Positions 9,601 through 17,455 of a stretch of 64,000 nt of DNA are shown piece by piece. This DNA comes from Actinotalea endophytica (GTDB lineage Bacteria; Actinomycetota; Actinomycetes; Actinomycetales; Cellulomonadaceae): positions 1 through 64,000 of the forward strand of contig NZ_JAOVZU010000002.1 of assembly GCF_025717005.1 (NCBI RefSeq), given 5' to 3'. The position numbers and the translations under genes were made by a program. The notes beneath the pieces were generated by a model that was not told the origin of the DNA, did no database searches, and saw only the letters and a list, made by a program, of their open reading frames with translations. Each line of letters begins with the position of its first letter. The first letter of the stretch is position 1.

Positions 9601-11798
9601 GGCGTGCCCTGGTCGGTCGCGTTCGGGCCGAACTGGACGCCCTGCATGAAGGACGAGAGGCACTCGCCGTCGGTCTCCTGGTTGCGCACGAGCACGTTCT
9701 CGTCGGTGCCGTGGATCAGCGGGTTGCCGTCGACGTCGCGCGCGGTGCACCCGGTCGGGCGCTGCCAGCTCTCGGTCACGTAGGTGTTGAGCAGCGTGCC
9801 GAGCGCGTACGAGCCGTCGGGCGCGAGCTCGTACTGGCCGCTCGGGTCGCAGGGTGCCGAGGTCGTGCCGCACAGGACGGGGAGGTAGAGCTCCACGGGC
9901 AGGTCGGAGACGCCGGGCTGCCAGTCCTCGGTCGTCGCGTACTGCGGGACGAGCTCGTTGCGGGTCGTGTCGTAGCTGACCGTGCCGACGATGCCGCCGT
10001 TGCGCGGGTCGATGCCGTTCTTGCCGGTCGGGTCGTAGGCGTGCACGCCCCAGTCGAGCGTGCCGCTCAGACCGATGATCGGCAGCACGCTCACGTCGAC
10101 GCCCGCGCCCAGCACCGTGGTCGGCGTCGGCTGGTTGTCGGCCTGGTAGGTGATGCCCGTGGTGTAGAACGAGTCGCTGTACGCCTCCATCACGTTCCAC
10201 TCACCCAGCGGGTAGGCCGAGGTGAACGAGTAGTACCCGAGGGCGTCGGTGGAGACCGTGGTCATGCCGCGGTCCATCAGCGAGTTCTCGCGGCGCCGCA
10301 GCGTGAGCGTGTAGTTGGGCACGCCGGGCTCGCCGGCGTCCCGCACGCCGTTGCGGTTGGTGTCGTTGAAGACGTGGCCCGTGTACGTGGTCCACCAGCC
10401 GTTCAGCGGCATCAGCCCCATGTCGACGATCTCGCCGTCGGCGATCGTGACGTTGATCGTGTTGAGGAAGTAGTCCTGCGGCTCGTCCCACCAGCTCAGC
10501 GTGTAGTTGCCGGCCGGCACGCCGTCGATCGTGAAGCTGCCGTCGGCGCCGCCCCGCCCGACCCACACCGCGGTGTCGCCGGCCTGGAGGTCGGCGAGCG
10601 CGATCCATGGGTTGACGATCGGCTTGTCGATCTTGCTGCCGGTCATGCCGAGCCAGAAGTTGACGTTGCCCCCACGCGGCGGGACGTACTGCTTGACGGC
10701 CTCGACGACGCCCTTGATCTGCCCGGTCGCGTTCGCGTCGAGCGGCTGGCCGTTCTTGATCGGCGGGACGAACCCGAAGATCGGCGTCGGGACGGGCTCG
10801 CCGGCGACGGCGAACTCGGTGTCGTACCCGGTCGCGCCTTCCATCAGCCAGGTGTCCCAGTCGTGGTTGCCCTCGAGGGTCGTGGTCTGGATCCAGGTCT
10901 GGCCGTCCGGCGGCGTGGCGGTGAGCGTGTACCGGTTGCTGCCCAGGTGCGGGATGGTCAGCAGGCCGTCGGCGTCGGACACGCAGGTGCCGCCGGTCAC
11001 GTCGACCACCGGGAGCATCTCGGCGTCGAGGCTGGCTGCCGGGATCTCGTGGGTCACCGGGTCCTCGCCGACGTACGTGGTGCACAGCGGGTTGCCGTAG
11101 ACGTCGGTGGTGACCTCGCCGAGCACGTCGTTGATGTGACCGACGAAGCCGGCCAGCCCCGGCTCGCCCTGGTCGATGGCGCCGTTGGTGAACGCGGTGT
11201 CCTCGAACACCTGCGCGCGCAGCGTCGAGTCGGGCAGCGGGTTGGGCTGCAGCTCCACGGTGACGAGCCCCGGGTCCTCGAGCGGCACGGTGAAGTGCGC
11301 GCCGTCGATCTTGTAGCCGTCGGCGAGCACCGAGATCAGGTAGCGGCCGTCCGGGAGCGTCAGGCCGGCGCCACCGGCGAAGTCCGCCTGGTCACCCTCC
11401 GCGACGATCGGGCTGGCGTGCGGCTCCTCGGAGATCGACGGCCACGCGCACGACCCGGGATAGCCCGGGTCGTCGGGGTTGCAGCCGGTGCCGAGGGCAG
11501 GGCTGCGCTGATCGGTGGTGCCAGCGGTGTCGACGTTGATCATGTACTCGAACGTGCCGATCGCGTCACCCTTGGCGACGCCCGCGCCCTGGAACGCACG
11601 TGGCTCCGTGCGGGCGCTGATCACCTGGAGCGTGAGGCTGTTGGTGGCGGCCTGTGCGGCTGCGATCGGCAGCGCGCCGACCATGGTCACCGCCAGGGCG
11701 ACGGTGGCGAGCCACGACCCTGCCGCGCGCCATCGGCTGCGAGCCTCCTGCGGGGACCAGGCCATCACTGTCGCGGTCGTGCTCCACGCTCCACGCAT
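5136..11798 (-). CDS. Giant secreted multidomain protein (SdrD-B-like, IPT/TIG, beta-helix, C-terminal repeats)
   Basis: 2220 residues from ATG 11798, preceded by GGAAGG about 8 nt upstream; a signal peptide ends near AAAQAAT. The N-terminal 1050 residues contain carboxypeptidase-regulatory/SdrD-B-like beta modules (for example GHVFNDTNRNGVRDAGEPG near residue 473). An IPT/TIG-like module lies at about 1053-1133. A right-handed parallel beta-helix spans roughly 1143-1716, with many N-N-x-I/V turns such as NNVVENNG and HHNRVYLNQSNDEGGG. Four about 120-residue repeats end the protein (from about 1730). No LPXTG or membrane anchor is seen. It is first in an operon with three oxidase-like proteins and could be a cell-surface scaffold or substrate-binding partner. 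No enzyme activity can be assigned. Confidence 0.8.
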   Translation of the reverse strand: MRGAWSTTATVMAWSPQEARSRWRAAGSWLATVALAVTMVGALPIAAAQAATNSLTLQVISARTEPRAFQGAGVAKGDAIGTFEYMINVDTAGTTDQRSPALGTGCNPDDPGYPGSCAWPSISEEPHASPIVAEGDQADFAGGAGLTLPDGRYLISVLADGYKIDGAHFTVPLEDPGLVTVELQPNPLPDSTLRAQVFEDTAFTNGAIDQGEPGLAGFVGHINDVLGEVTTDVYGNPLCTTYVGEDPVTHEIPAASLDAEMLPVVDVTGGTCVSDADGLLTIPHLGSNRYTLTATPPDGQTWIQTTTLEGNHDWDTWLMEGATGYDTEFAVAGEPVPTPIFGFVPPIKNGQPLDANATGQIKGVVEAVKQYVPPRGGNVNFWLGMTGSKIDKPIVNPWIALADLQAGDTAVWVGRGGADGSFTIDGVPAGNYTLSWWDEPQDYFLNTINVTIADGEIVDMGLMPLNGWWTTYTGHVFNDTNRNGVRDAGEPGVPNYTLTLRRRENSLMDRGMTTVSTDALGYYSFTSAYPLGEWNVMEAYSDSFYTTGITYQADNQPTPTTVLGAGVDVSVLPIIGLSGTLDWGVHAYDPTGKNGIDPRNGGIVGTVSYDTTRNELVPQYATTEDWQPGVSDLPVELYLPVLCGTTSAPCDPSGQYELAPDGSYALGTLLNTYVTESWQRPTGCTARDVDGNPLIHGTDENVLVRNQETDGECLSSFMQGVQFGPNATDQGTPDANFGVAVDGNYGFGDGCFDGALDATDPSAPLCVGGSFTPLTARDYLVKVAIPDDALGRPVYQATREEDINVAYGDQIIPQVPPPACAGALHTVDVAGDGTDGYDPVVGDGGVTNDLPVGVTVPASTPVANDPFVDMGGSPFEGTAKPLCDTKLVRVNNGKSIVPMFNIFTKVPLPTRLRGLLVDDLNFSTDPRSTLFGEKGGVPFAPVGVYDFTNRLVTTLESDFNGMYDVLLPSTNHISCPTPSGICANMYRFVGNDPGIPGRLNPNFNPRYRTISTEFEAWPGLIIPTDLAPTQVGVTIGTPGSSVTNNVACAAEPDAPQLFAVSQPYVDGSGAFTIAGAAFGTSQGDGKVTLDGVALPVAAWGDTSIDVTVPAGTPVGPHQLEITAGNGMTTINGLTFHVLGAGYTPTVREVGPGKTYATIQAALDDAFTANADDLVVVYPGTPDLANPRNNPRGAYYENLIVASPVKLQGVGPGGFQGSTFVPGSIIDASAFGGDTALADAWRTKIAGLTWDGNQNVNDGEAIYLVASQNATTAAGTARQFTATYKASIDGFDIRGGVEQGVPANIDALTGAQNGLPPNITTQGGAIFANAYVRNLQVTNNVVENNGAGYGTIRIGTPDLAAPDTNQHNENLRITRNRIINNAGTNLAGAIGIFAGSDGYEIARNDICGNFSVEYGGGLTVYGLSPNGSIHHNRVYLNQSNDEGGGIMIAGQLPATAGALSPGTGPVSIFANEIQSNMANDDGGGLRFLMAGNFPMAVYNNMIVDNVSTHEGGGIGINDAPDVRIFNNTIMKNLTTATAVTSNGLPAPAGVSTSANSDQLQATLPAGSPTFSRPLMFNDILWDNRAGTRAGTTVTGIGLTGDPSPIDNWDLGVADGTGLLAPTGSVIQQDAGTHGYTTSATNSASDPAVVKSYDVTVSFATWRQNPSFVDATLVTLDAPPSILGDYHLADGSPAIDLGVPAASGVSAPMRDFDEQSRPAGAGFDAGADEWGATVASDLFFSTAGNANPPGVPGTPDDADIYRWDLSAFNRTLDLSQAPYSVPGGANVDAFANVDGWRFYVSFTGNTTLPGIGTVADEDVVFFDGSAWSLWFDGSVHGLGGSIDVGAMSLVGNTLYLSTNNAAIPPGAGGTGGYADVYRWNPGDDTYTRVVDASEAPYNLPASGSSTGTTNPVVDGLIYVDPTHLYLSFSNTTTTMPVLGAVQDEDVLYFDGTAWSVYFDGTAHGMGTSGALDLDAISFAGRALAPPPTSPQLYFSTVGNATMPGVAGPYSNANIYSWDGVGFHGVFSAAAASLPTNANIDGFDRIDDTHFYASFASGDTTLPGIGNVQDEDVVYYDNGTWSVFFDGTAHGLTNNSQDLDAISVVGGTLYFSTLGNANPPGVTGAADDADIYSWNGSTFARVIDASAAPYSLPNAANVDGYVRVDATTGYFSFSASTTTVGALGAVQDEDVLLFSGGAWSVFFDGTAHGLTADAQDLDAFDVP

Positions 11799-11989
11799 GT
11801 GCCGCACCTTCCAGGCGAGCCGGACGCTTGGTCGCCATCGTGCGCGGATCCGTGGGTGCGGCCCCGGTTCTGTCAGGGCTGTCACCGAGCCGTCATGAAC
11901 CGGTCATCTGCGGCGGGGCCGGCGCGGCCTCCTGCGCGACGTCGCGGGTGCGGGACCGACCGGAGCGGCCGGGCCGCCCGCCGGCAGCC

Positions 11990-12493
11990 TCAGCGCGTGC
12001 GCGCCACCTCGGCGACGAACCTGACCGAACGCTCACGCAGCCCGTCCACCCGACGCCGGACGATCCGCTCCCGCTCGTCGAGCGGCGCCGTGCCGGCCTC
12101 CGCACGGGTCGGCGCGCGTCGCACGTTGCCCGAGCAGCCGAAGTCGGTGCAGATCAGCGTGCCGATCGTGTCGCCGTGGCGTCCGGGCGCACCGGCGCGG
12201 CGCGCGACGTACAGCGACACGTCCTCGGTCACGACGACGTCCTCGCACCACGCGCACACCGCGCGTCGGGGTGAGCGCCGCCCGCCGCCCGCGCGCAGCA
12301 GCACGCCGACCGGCTCGTCGTCGATCTCCAGGACGACGTACGCGGACAGCGGGGCCTTGCGATCGCGCCAGCCGAGGTAGTCGAGCCGGTCCCAGCGGGT
12401 CGCGGTCAGGTCGGGCAGGGTCGCAACGGCGGCCTCGCGCCGGGATGCGTTCACGAGGGAGGCACGGATCTGCGCCTCGGTCAGGGGCTTCAT
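11990..12493 (-). CDS. FBP-domain (FusB-like zinc-finger) protein
   Basis: 167 residues from ATG 12493. The protein has the layout of actinobacterial FBP-domain proteins, related to the C-terminal treble-clef domain of FusB-type EF-G-binding proteins: N-terminal helical part with LGWRDRKAP, then CAWC (about residue 82) and CTDFGCSGNVRR (about 116) as the likely four zinc ligands. FusB proteins bind elongation factor G and rescue it from fusidic acid; whether this homologue does so is unproven. It is a single-gene unit, transcribed away from the epimerase gene at 12604. Confidence 0.75.
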   Translation of the reverse strand: MKPLTEAQIRASLVNASRREAAVATLPDLTATRWDRLDYLGWRDRKAPLSAYVVLEIDDEPVGVLLRAGGGRRSPRRAVCAWCEDVVVTEDVSLYVARRAGAPGRHGDTIGTLICTDFGCSGNVRRAPTRAEAGTAPLDERERIVRRRVDGLRERSVRFVAEVARTR

Positions 12494-12603
12494 GGTCGGT
12501 CTCCAGGGTCGGGCGCGGCCGGGCGACGGTACGCGGCGGCTGCGGGTCGGCGCACACCCATTTCCGGTGACGTAGCGTCCGGGCCGGGTGGTTCACTGCA
12601 CGC

Positions 12604-13581
12604 GTGGAGATCCTGGTGCTCGGCGGCACGGTGTTCCTCGGCCGGGAGATCGCGCAGGTCGCCCTGCGGCGCGGCCACTCGGTGACGTGCCTGGCTCGCG
12701 GCACCGCTCCGGCGCCCGACGGAGCACGCTTCGTGCCCGGCGACCGCGACCAGGACGCGGGCCTGGCGGGCGTGACGAACCGGACCTGGGACGCCGTGAT
12801 CGACGTGTCGCGGCACCCGGGCCAGGTCCGCCGCGCGGTCCGCGACCTGACCACCGGCCGGTGGGTGTTCGTCTCCACGGCCAGCGTCTACGCGGACGCC
12901 GCACGCGTCGAGCAGGGCGAGGACGCCGCGGTCCTCGAGCCCCTCGACGGCGACGTGATGACCGGCCCGGACGTCTACGGCAACGCGAAGGTCGCCTGCG
13001 AGGACGCGGTGCGGGCCGCGGCAGCGCCCGCCACGGTCGTGCGCCCTGGACTGATCGGCGGGCCCGGCGACAGGTCGGCGCGCAGCGGCTACTGGCCCTG
13101 GCGGTTCGCCCACCCCAGCGGGGACGACGTCATCGTCCCCGACGACCCCGACCAGCCCTGCGCGCTGATCGACGTGCGCGACCTCGCGGACTGGATCGTC
13201 ACCACGGCCGAGGACCATCTCGACGGCACGTTCAACGTCACCGGGCCGACCCTGCCGTTGGCCGAGGCTCTCGCGACCGCGGCGCAGGTCGGCGCGAGCA
13301 GCGCTCGCACGAGGCCCGTCCCGCCACAGCGGCTGCGCGAGCTGGGCGTCGGCTCATGGATGGGTCCGAGGTCGCTGCCCCTGTGGATCGACGACCCCGA
13401 CTCACGCGGCCTGGCGACCCTCGACACCACACGGGCGCGGGCGGCCGGCCTACGCACCCGGCCGCTCGCGGAGACGTTGCGGGACGCGCTCGCCTACGAG
13501 GAGCGCCGTATCGACGCCCGTCCCGCCGGGCTCACCGACGACGAGGAACGCCGCGTCCGAGCGGCCCTCGACGGCACGTAG
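12604..13581 (+). CDS. NAD-dependent epimerase/dehydratase family protein
   Basis: 325 residues from GTG 12604, which places the dinucleotide-binding loop at the very N terminus (EILVLGGTVFLGREIA). The short-chain epimerase core follows: FVSTASVYAD, then DVYGNAKVACE, where Tyr and Lys occupy the YxxxK catalytic positions. The C-terminal half resembles reductases annotated as epimerases in actinobacteria. A -10-like TAGCGT (12573-12578) lies 25 nt upstream. It converges on the GH127 gene with 21 bp between stops. The substrate is unknown; a nucleotide sugar is possible but not shown. Confidence 0.75.
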   Translation: MEILVLGGTVFLGREIAQVALRRGHSVTCLARGTAPAPDGARFVPGDRDQDAGLAGVTNRTWDAVIDVSRHPGQVRRAVRDLTTGRWVFVSTASVYADAARVEQGEDAAVLEPLDGDVMTGPDVYGNAKVACEDAVRAAAAPATVVRPGLIGGPGDRSARSGYWPWRFAHPSGDDVIVPDDPDQPCALIDVRDLADWIVTTAEDHLDGTFNVTGPTLPLAEALATAAQVGASSARTRPVPPQRLRELGVGSWMGPRSLPLWIDDPDSRGLATLDTTRARAAGLRTRPLAETLRDALAYEERRIDARPAGLTDDEERRVRAALDGT

Positions 13582-13602
13582 CGGGGAGCCGCGCCACAGG
13601 AC

Positions 13603-15561
13603 CTAACCGTCCGCCAGCGGGATGAAGACCCGCATCGTCGACGGCCCCCGCTCCGCCCAGTCGTGGTACGGCACGAGCGGCACCAGCAGCTCGTCGTCGA
13701 GCCCGTCCACGCGGTCGGCCCGGTAGGGCCAGGGATCCTCCGAGGTCCGCAGCCGGACCATCGGCACCAGCACCCGCCCGTCCGCCTCCACCGGGGCGGC
13801 ACGCCCGTTCATGCGGACGTCCGCCACGTCGTCCACGACCCCACCGCTGACGGCGACCAGGTCGGTCGACTCCAGGCACAGCACCTCGGGCCCGCGCTCG
13901 ACCACGGCGCAGCCGCGGACCGCGTCGATCCTGGGGTCCGGGGTCACCAGACGAGGCGCCATCGGCAGCTCGAGCTCGACCGCGTCGCCGACCCGGAACG
14001 CCCGCTCCACCACGACGGCACCGGGCTGCACGTCGCGGTCCGGTTCGACCGCCGAGCCGTCGGCGCCCAGCACACGCAGCACCGCCCCCGGCGCCCACCC
14101 GGGCACGCGCAGGGTCAGCGTCCACGGCGCCTCGTCGGTGTCCGTGACCAGCACCCGGACGGTACCGCCGGTCGGGTAGTCGGTCTGCACCTCGAGCCCC
14201 ACCGGGCGGTCCCCTGCCAGGCGCGTGCCGATGGTGCACGGCGCGTACTGGTGCAGCTGGATGCCGTGCTGGTCGGCGCTCGCGAGGTAGGCGTCGAGGC
14301 TGGCCAGCGTGCGGGCGACGTTGGGCGGGCAGCAGGAGACGCCGAACCACGGCGCCCGGAGCGAGGCCCTCGCCCGGGGCGACGGCTCGTCGGGATCGGC
14401 CGGCTCGCCCGGCACACGCTGGTGCAGGGTGTTGGCGTAGTAGAAGGACGTGCCCTGCGACGAGGGCGACGTGGCGACGACGTTGAACAGCGTGCGCTCG
14501 ATCAGGTCGGCGTGACGGGGGTCGCCGTCGGCGAGCAGCAGCCGCCAGCTGAACATGATCGACGCGATGCCGGCGCACGTCTCGGAGTACGCCCGGTCGG
14601 GTGGGAGCTCCCAGTCGTCCCCGAAGGCTTCGTCCTGGTGGCGGGAACCCACTCCTCCGGTGATGTAGACCCGCCGCGCGACGGTCGCCGACCACTGGCG
14701 GCGCAGGGCCTCGAGGAGATCCTGGTCGTCCGTCTCGGTGGCGACGTCGACGGCACCCGCGGACAGGTAGCCCGCGCGCACCGCGTGCCCGCGCAGCACG
14801 GTGGCCTGGCGCACCGGCACGTCGTCCTGGAAGTACGCGGGACCGAACTCGATCTCACCGAGCACGCCGTGGCCGTGACGCTCGACGAACAGCGCCGCCT
14901 GGTCCACGTACCGCTGCTCACCGGTGAGTCGGCCGAGCTCCGCCAGCGCGGGCTCGATCTCGGCGTGACCGCACATCCCCGGGTTGCCCTCGGGCCCGAA
15001 CTCGACGCAGACCAGGTCCGCGGCCCGACGCGCGACGTCGAGGAGGCCGTCACCGGCGTCGGGCCGCGTCCTGGCGCGCGCCACCGCGGCCTGGAACAGG
15101 TGGCCGAGGCAGTAGAGCTCGTGCCCCCACTCCAGGTCGGACCACCGCGGCGGTTGACCGGCGTTGCCGAAGGCGGTGTTGAGGTAGCCGTCCGGCTCCT
15201 GGGCGGCCGCGACCCGGTCGACCACGGCCCGGAACCGCGCGTCGAGCGCCTCGTCGCCGGTCCGCCCGATCTCCCAGGCGAGCGCCTCGAGGTACTTGTA
15301 GACCTCGGAGTCGGAGAACTGCCGGCCGCGCCGGTGGTCCGCGATCGTGCCGTCGACGACCCGGTCGAAGTTGGGCAGCCAGCCCTCGCGCTCGAGCCAG
15401 TGGCCGATGTGCGGGAGCGTCGCGGCCGCGTTCACGGCCTGGCGCGCGCCCCAGAAACCACCCGTGAGGGTGACCTCGGGCCGGCCGAGCGGGCGCAGTC
15501 GTCCCCTGGTGGGGCTCACCGGGACGGCGGCGTGCGTGGCGCGGGTCGGTGCGGTGTTCAT
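13603..15561 (-). CDS. GH127 beta-L-arabinofuranosidase (DUF1680)
   Basis: 652 residues from ATG 15561, preceded by AAGGGG. It removes terminal beta-L-arabinofuranose by a retaining mechanism with a cysteine nucleophile and a zinc ion. The expected active-site pieces are visible: YSETCAGIAS (Glu and Cys, about residue 330) and GVSCCPPN (the Cys pair, about residue 410), with an alpha/alpha barrel pattern before them (VYKYLEALAWEIG). No signal peptide is seen, so it should act in the cytoplasm on imported oligosaccharides. It is last in an operon with a carbohydrate ABC transporter, 2 bp after the permease stop, which supports an arabinoside substrate for the transporter. Confidence 0.88.
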   Translation of the reverse strand: MNTAPTRATHAAVPVSPTRGRLRPLGRPEVTLTGGFWGARQAVNAAATLPHIGHWLEREGWLPNFDRVVDGTIADHRRGRQFSDSEVYKYLEALAWEIGRTGDEALDARFRAVVDRVAAAQEPDGYLNTAFGNAGQPPRWSDLEWGHELYCLGHLFQAAVARARTRPDAGDGLLDVARRAADLVCVEFGPEGNPGMCGHAEIEPALAELGRLTGEQRYVDQAALFVERHGHGVLGEIEFGPAYFQDDVPVRQATVLRGHAVRAGYLSAGAVDVATETDDQDLLEALRRQWSATVARRVYITGGVGSRHQDEAFGDDWELPPDRAYSETCAGIASIMFSWRLLLADGDPRHADLIERTLFNVVATSPSSQGTSFYYANTLHQRVPGEPADPDEPSPRARASLRAPWFGVSCCPPNVARTLASLDAYLASADQHGIQLHQYAPCTIGTRLAGDRPVGLEVQTDYPTGGTVRVLVTDTDEAPWTLTLRVPGWAPGAVLRVLGADGSAVEPDRDVQPGAVVVERAFRVGDAVELELPMAPRLVTPDPRIDAVRGCAVVERGPEVLCLESTDLVAVSGGVVDDVADVRMNGRAAPVEADGRVLVPMVRLRTSEDPWPYRADRVDGLDDELLVPLVPYHDWAERGPSTMRVFIPLADG

Positions 15562-15563
15562 GG

Positions 15564-16451
15564 TCACCCCTTGAGTGCGCCGGACAGGAAGCCGCGCACG
15601 TAGTGCCGTTGCAGGACGAGGAAGAGCACGATGCAGGGCAGCGCGAGGATCACGACGCCCGCCTCGGTCGCGCCGTAGTCGACGACCCCCTGCACCTGGA
15701 CCCGGAGGTTCGACACGGCGAGCGGGAGCGTGAACTTGCTCGAGTCGTTGATGAGGATCAGCGGCGCCATGAAGTCGTTCCACGCCGCCAGGAAGGCGAA
15801 CAGACCGACGGTGATCATGCCCGGGCGCACGGCCGGGAGCAGCACACGCCACAGGACGCCCCAGCTCGAGCAGCCGTCGACGATGGCCGCCTCGTCGAGC
15901 TGTCTGGGCACCGACTCGAACGAGATGCGCATCATGAACGTCGAGAACGGCAGCTGGAACATCGTGAGCACCAGCGCGACGCCGAGCAGCGAGTTCTGCA
16001 GACCCACCTGGTTGAGCAGCACGTACAGCGGGATCAGGAGGGTGGCGTACGGGACCATGAGGATCGCCAGCGTCGCAAGGAACAGCACGTCCTTGCCGGG
16101 GAAGCTGAACCGGGCGAAGGCGTACCCGCCGAGCAGCGAGATGGTCAGCGTCAGCGCCACGGTGGTCAGCGAGACCACCGCCGAGTTGAGCAGGTACTGC
16201 CAGATGCCGGCCTGGTAGTGGGCGAGCGTGACGTAGTTGCCGAAGCCCCATCCGTCGGTCTGGTTGGTCCCGGGCAGCGGCGACACCGAGGACACCGCGG
16301 TCCACAGCAGCGGGTAGAGGAAGAGCAGTGCCAGGGCGCCGGTGAACACCCAGTACGGCATCCGCAGGATCACACCGGCCACCCGGGCGCGGGGCGCGGG
16401 AGGCCGCGGGGCCGTCGTTCGAGGCGCCTTCGCGCCGAGCGTCGTCGCCAT
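15564..16451 (-). CDS. Carbohydrate ABC transporter permease (MalG type)
   Basis: 295 residues, six predicted membrane segments, with the permease EAA-type loop DEAAIVDGCSSWGVLWRVLLP (about residues 185-205) that contacts the ATPase. CUT1 family permeases of this length pair with a MalF-type partner, here the gene 2 bp upstream. No ATPase gene lies in this operon, so a shared MsiK-type ATPase encoded elsewhere is likely, as is common in actinobacteria. Imports the sugar captured by the lipoprotein at 17456-18754. Confidence 0.9.
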   Translation of the reverse strand: MATTLGAKAPRTTAPRPPAPRARVAGVILRMPYWVFTGALALLFLYPLLWTAVSSVSPLPGTNQTDGWGFGNYVTLAHYQAGIWQYLLNSAVVSLTTVALTLTISLLGGYAFARFSFPGKDVLFLATLAILMVPYATLLIPLYVLLNQVGLQNSLLGVALVLTMFQLPFSTFMMRISFESVPRQLDEAAIVDGCSSWGVLWRVLLPAVRPGMITVGLFAFLAAWNDFMAPLILINDSSKFTLPLAVSNLRVQVQGVVDYGATEAGVVILALPCIVLFLVLQRHYVRGFLSGALKG

Positions 16452-16453
16452 CG

Positions 16454-17359
16454 TCACTCCTCGTCCGGCGCGCGGAACGCCCGCAGCTGGGCGGCGTTGA
16501 GGGCGACCAGCGCGAGCAGCACGATGACCGACAGGGCCGCGGCGACCCCGAGGTCGTTCTGGCCCTGGAAGGCGACCGAGTAGATGAGCTGCACCACCGT
16601 GATCGTGCTGTTGTCGGGACCGCCCTTGGTGAGGATGTAGAACTGCTCGAACGCGAGCAGCGAACCCGTGACGCACAGCACCGTGGTCAGCGCGAGCGTC
16701 GGGCGCAGCAGCGGGAGCGTGATCCGCCGGAAGGTCTGCCAGCGTGACGCACCGTCCACCCGGGCCGCCTCGAACACGTCGTCCGGGATGCCCTGCAGAC
16801 CGACGAGCATCAGCAGCATGTAGAAGCCGGCGAACCGCCACACGATGAGGAAGGTGGTGGACAGCAGGGCCGCGGTGGGCGTGCCGAGGAAGCTGAGGCC
16901 GAGCCGGTCCATGAGGCCTGCGGCGGGACCCACCAGCGGTGAGTACAGCACGTAGAACAGCAGCGACGCGGACGCGAGCCCGAGGGCGCTGGGCACCAGG
17001 AACGCGGTTCGCAGCAAGCCCTTCCACCGGCTGCTCTCCTGGACCAGCAGGGCCAGGGCGAGGCCGAGGCCGATGAGCAGGACGGTGGCCAGAACGGTGT
17101 ACTTCAGGGTGAAGACGACCGAGTCGGCGAAGAAGCGGTTCGAGACGGCCGCCGTGTAGTTGTCGGGGAAGTTCCACCCCTGGTTCCCCGAGAGCAGCGG
17201 CCATCGCGAGACCGACATCTGCAGCACCAGGAGCAGCGGCACCACGAACAGCACGAACACGAAGGCCGCGGTGGGTGCGGCGTACATCCAGCCGGTGCGC
17301 CGGTTGCCGCGGCTCGTGGCCCGGCGGATCAGCGGCCGGCGCGCAGCAGTCGTCGTCAT
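16454..17359 (-). CDS. Sugar ABC transporter permease (MalF type)
   Basis: 301 residues from ATG 17359, chosen for the AGGAAGG ribosome site just upstream and the normal start of the family (basic residues, then the first membrane helix at YAAPTAAFVFVLF). It has six predicted helices and the EAA loop FEAARVDGASRWQTFRRITLP (about residues 195-215). It forms the heterodimeric channel with the MalG-type protein encoded next. An 18-bp stem-loop separates it from the binding-protein gene, so it probably receives only part of that transcript. Confidence 0.9.
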   Translation of the reverse strand: MTTTAARRPLIRRATSRGNRRTGWMYAAPTAAFVFVLFVVPLLLVLQMSVSRWPLLSGNQGWNFPDNYTAAVSNRFFADSVVFTLKYTVLATVLLIGLGLALALLVQESSRWKGLLRTAFLVPSALGLASASLLFYVLYSPLVGPAAGLMDRLGLSFLGTPTAALLSTTFLIVWRFAGFYMLLMLVGLQGIPDDVFEAARVDGASRWQTFRRITLPLLRPTLALTTVLCVTGSLLAFEQFYILTKGGPDNSTITVVQLIYSVAFQGQNDLGVAAALSVIVLLALVALNAAQLRAFRAPDEE

Positions 17360-17405
17360 CGAGCACCTTCCTCGCGTTCGGGCCGTGGGGTCACCTGACG
17401 AAGCC

Positions 17406-17449
17406 GGTCCCTCGTGCTGCCGGACCACCTGCCGGCAGCACGAGGGACC
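17406..17449 (-). terminator. Intercistronic 18-bp perfect stem-loop between binding protein and permeases
   Basis: The arms 17406-17423 and 17432-17449 are fully complementary with an 8-nt loop (core CCCTCGTGCTGCCGG). The element sits 6 bp after the binding-protein stop and 46 bp before the MalF-type permease start, with no U-tract. In malEFG-type operons such hairpins stabilise the upstream message or attenuate downstream transcription, giving more binding protein than permease; that role is inferred here. Confidence 0.75.
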
Positions 17450-17455
17450 TGCGGC

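Noticed and set aside
5736-12380. A very long open frame on the plus strand, antisense to the giant protein gene
   Set aside because: It is rich in Arg/Val/Asp/Gly with no domain pattern, lacks a ribosome site, and results from the GC-biased third codon position of the true gene on the minus strand.
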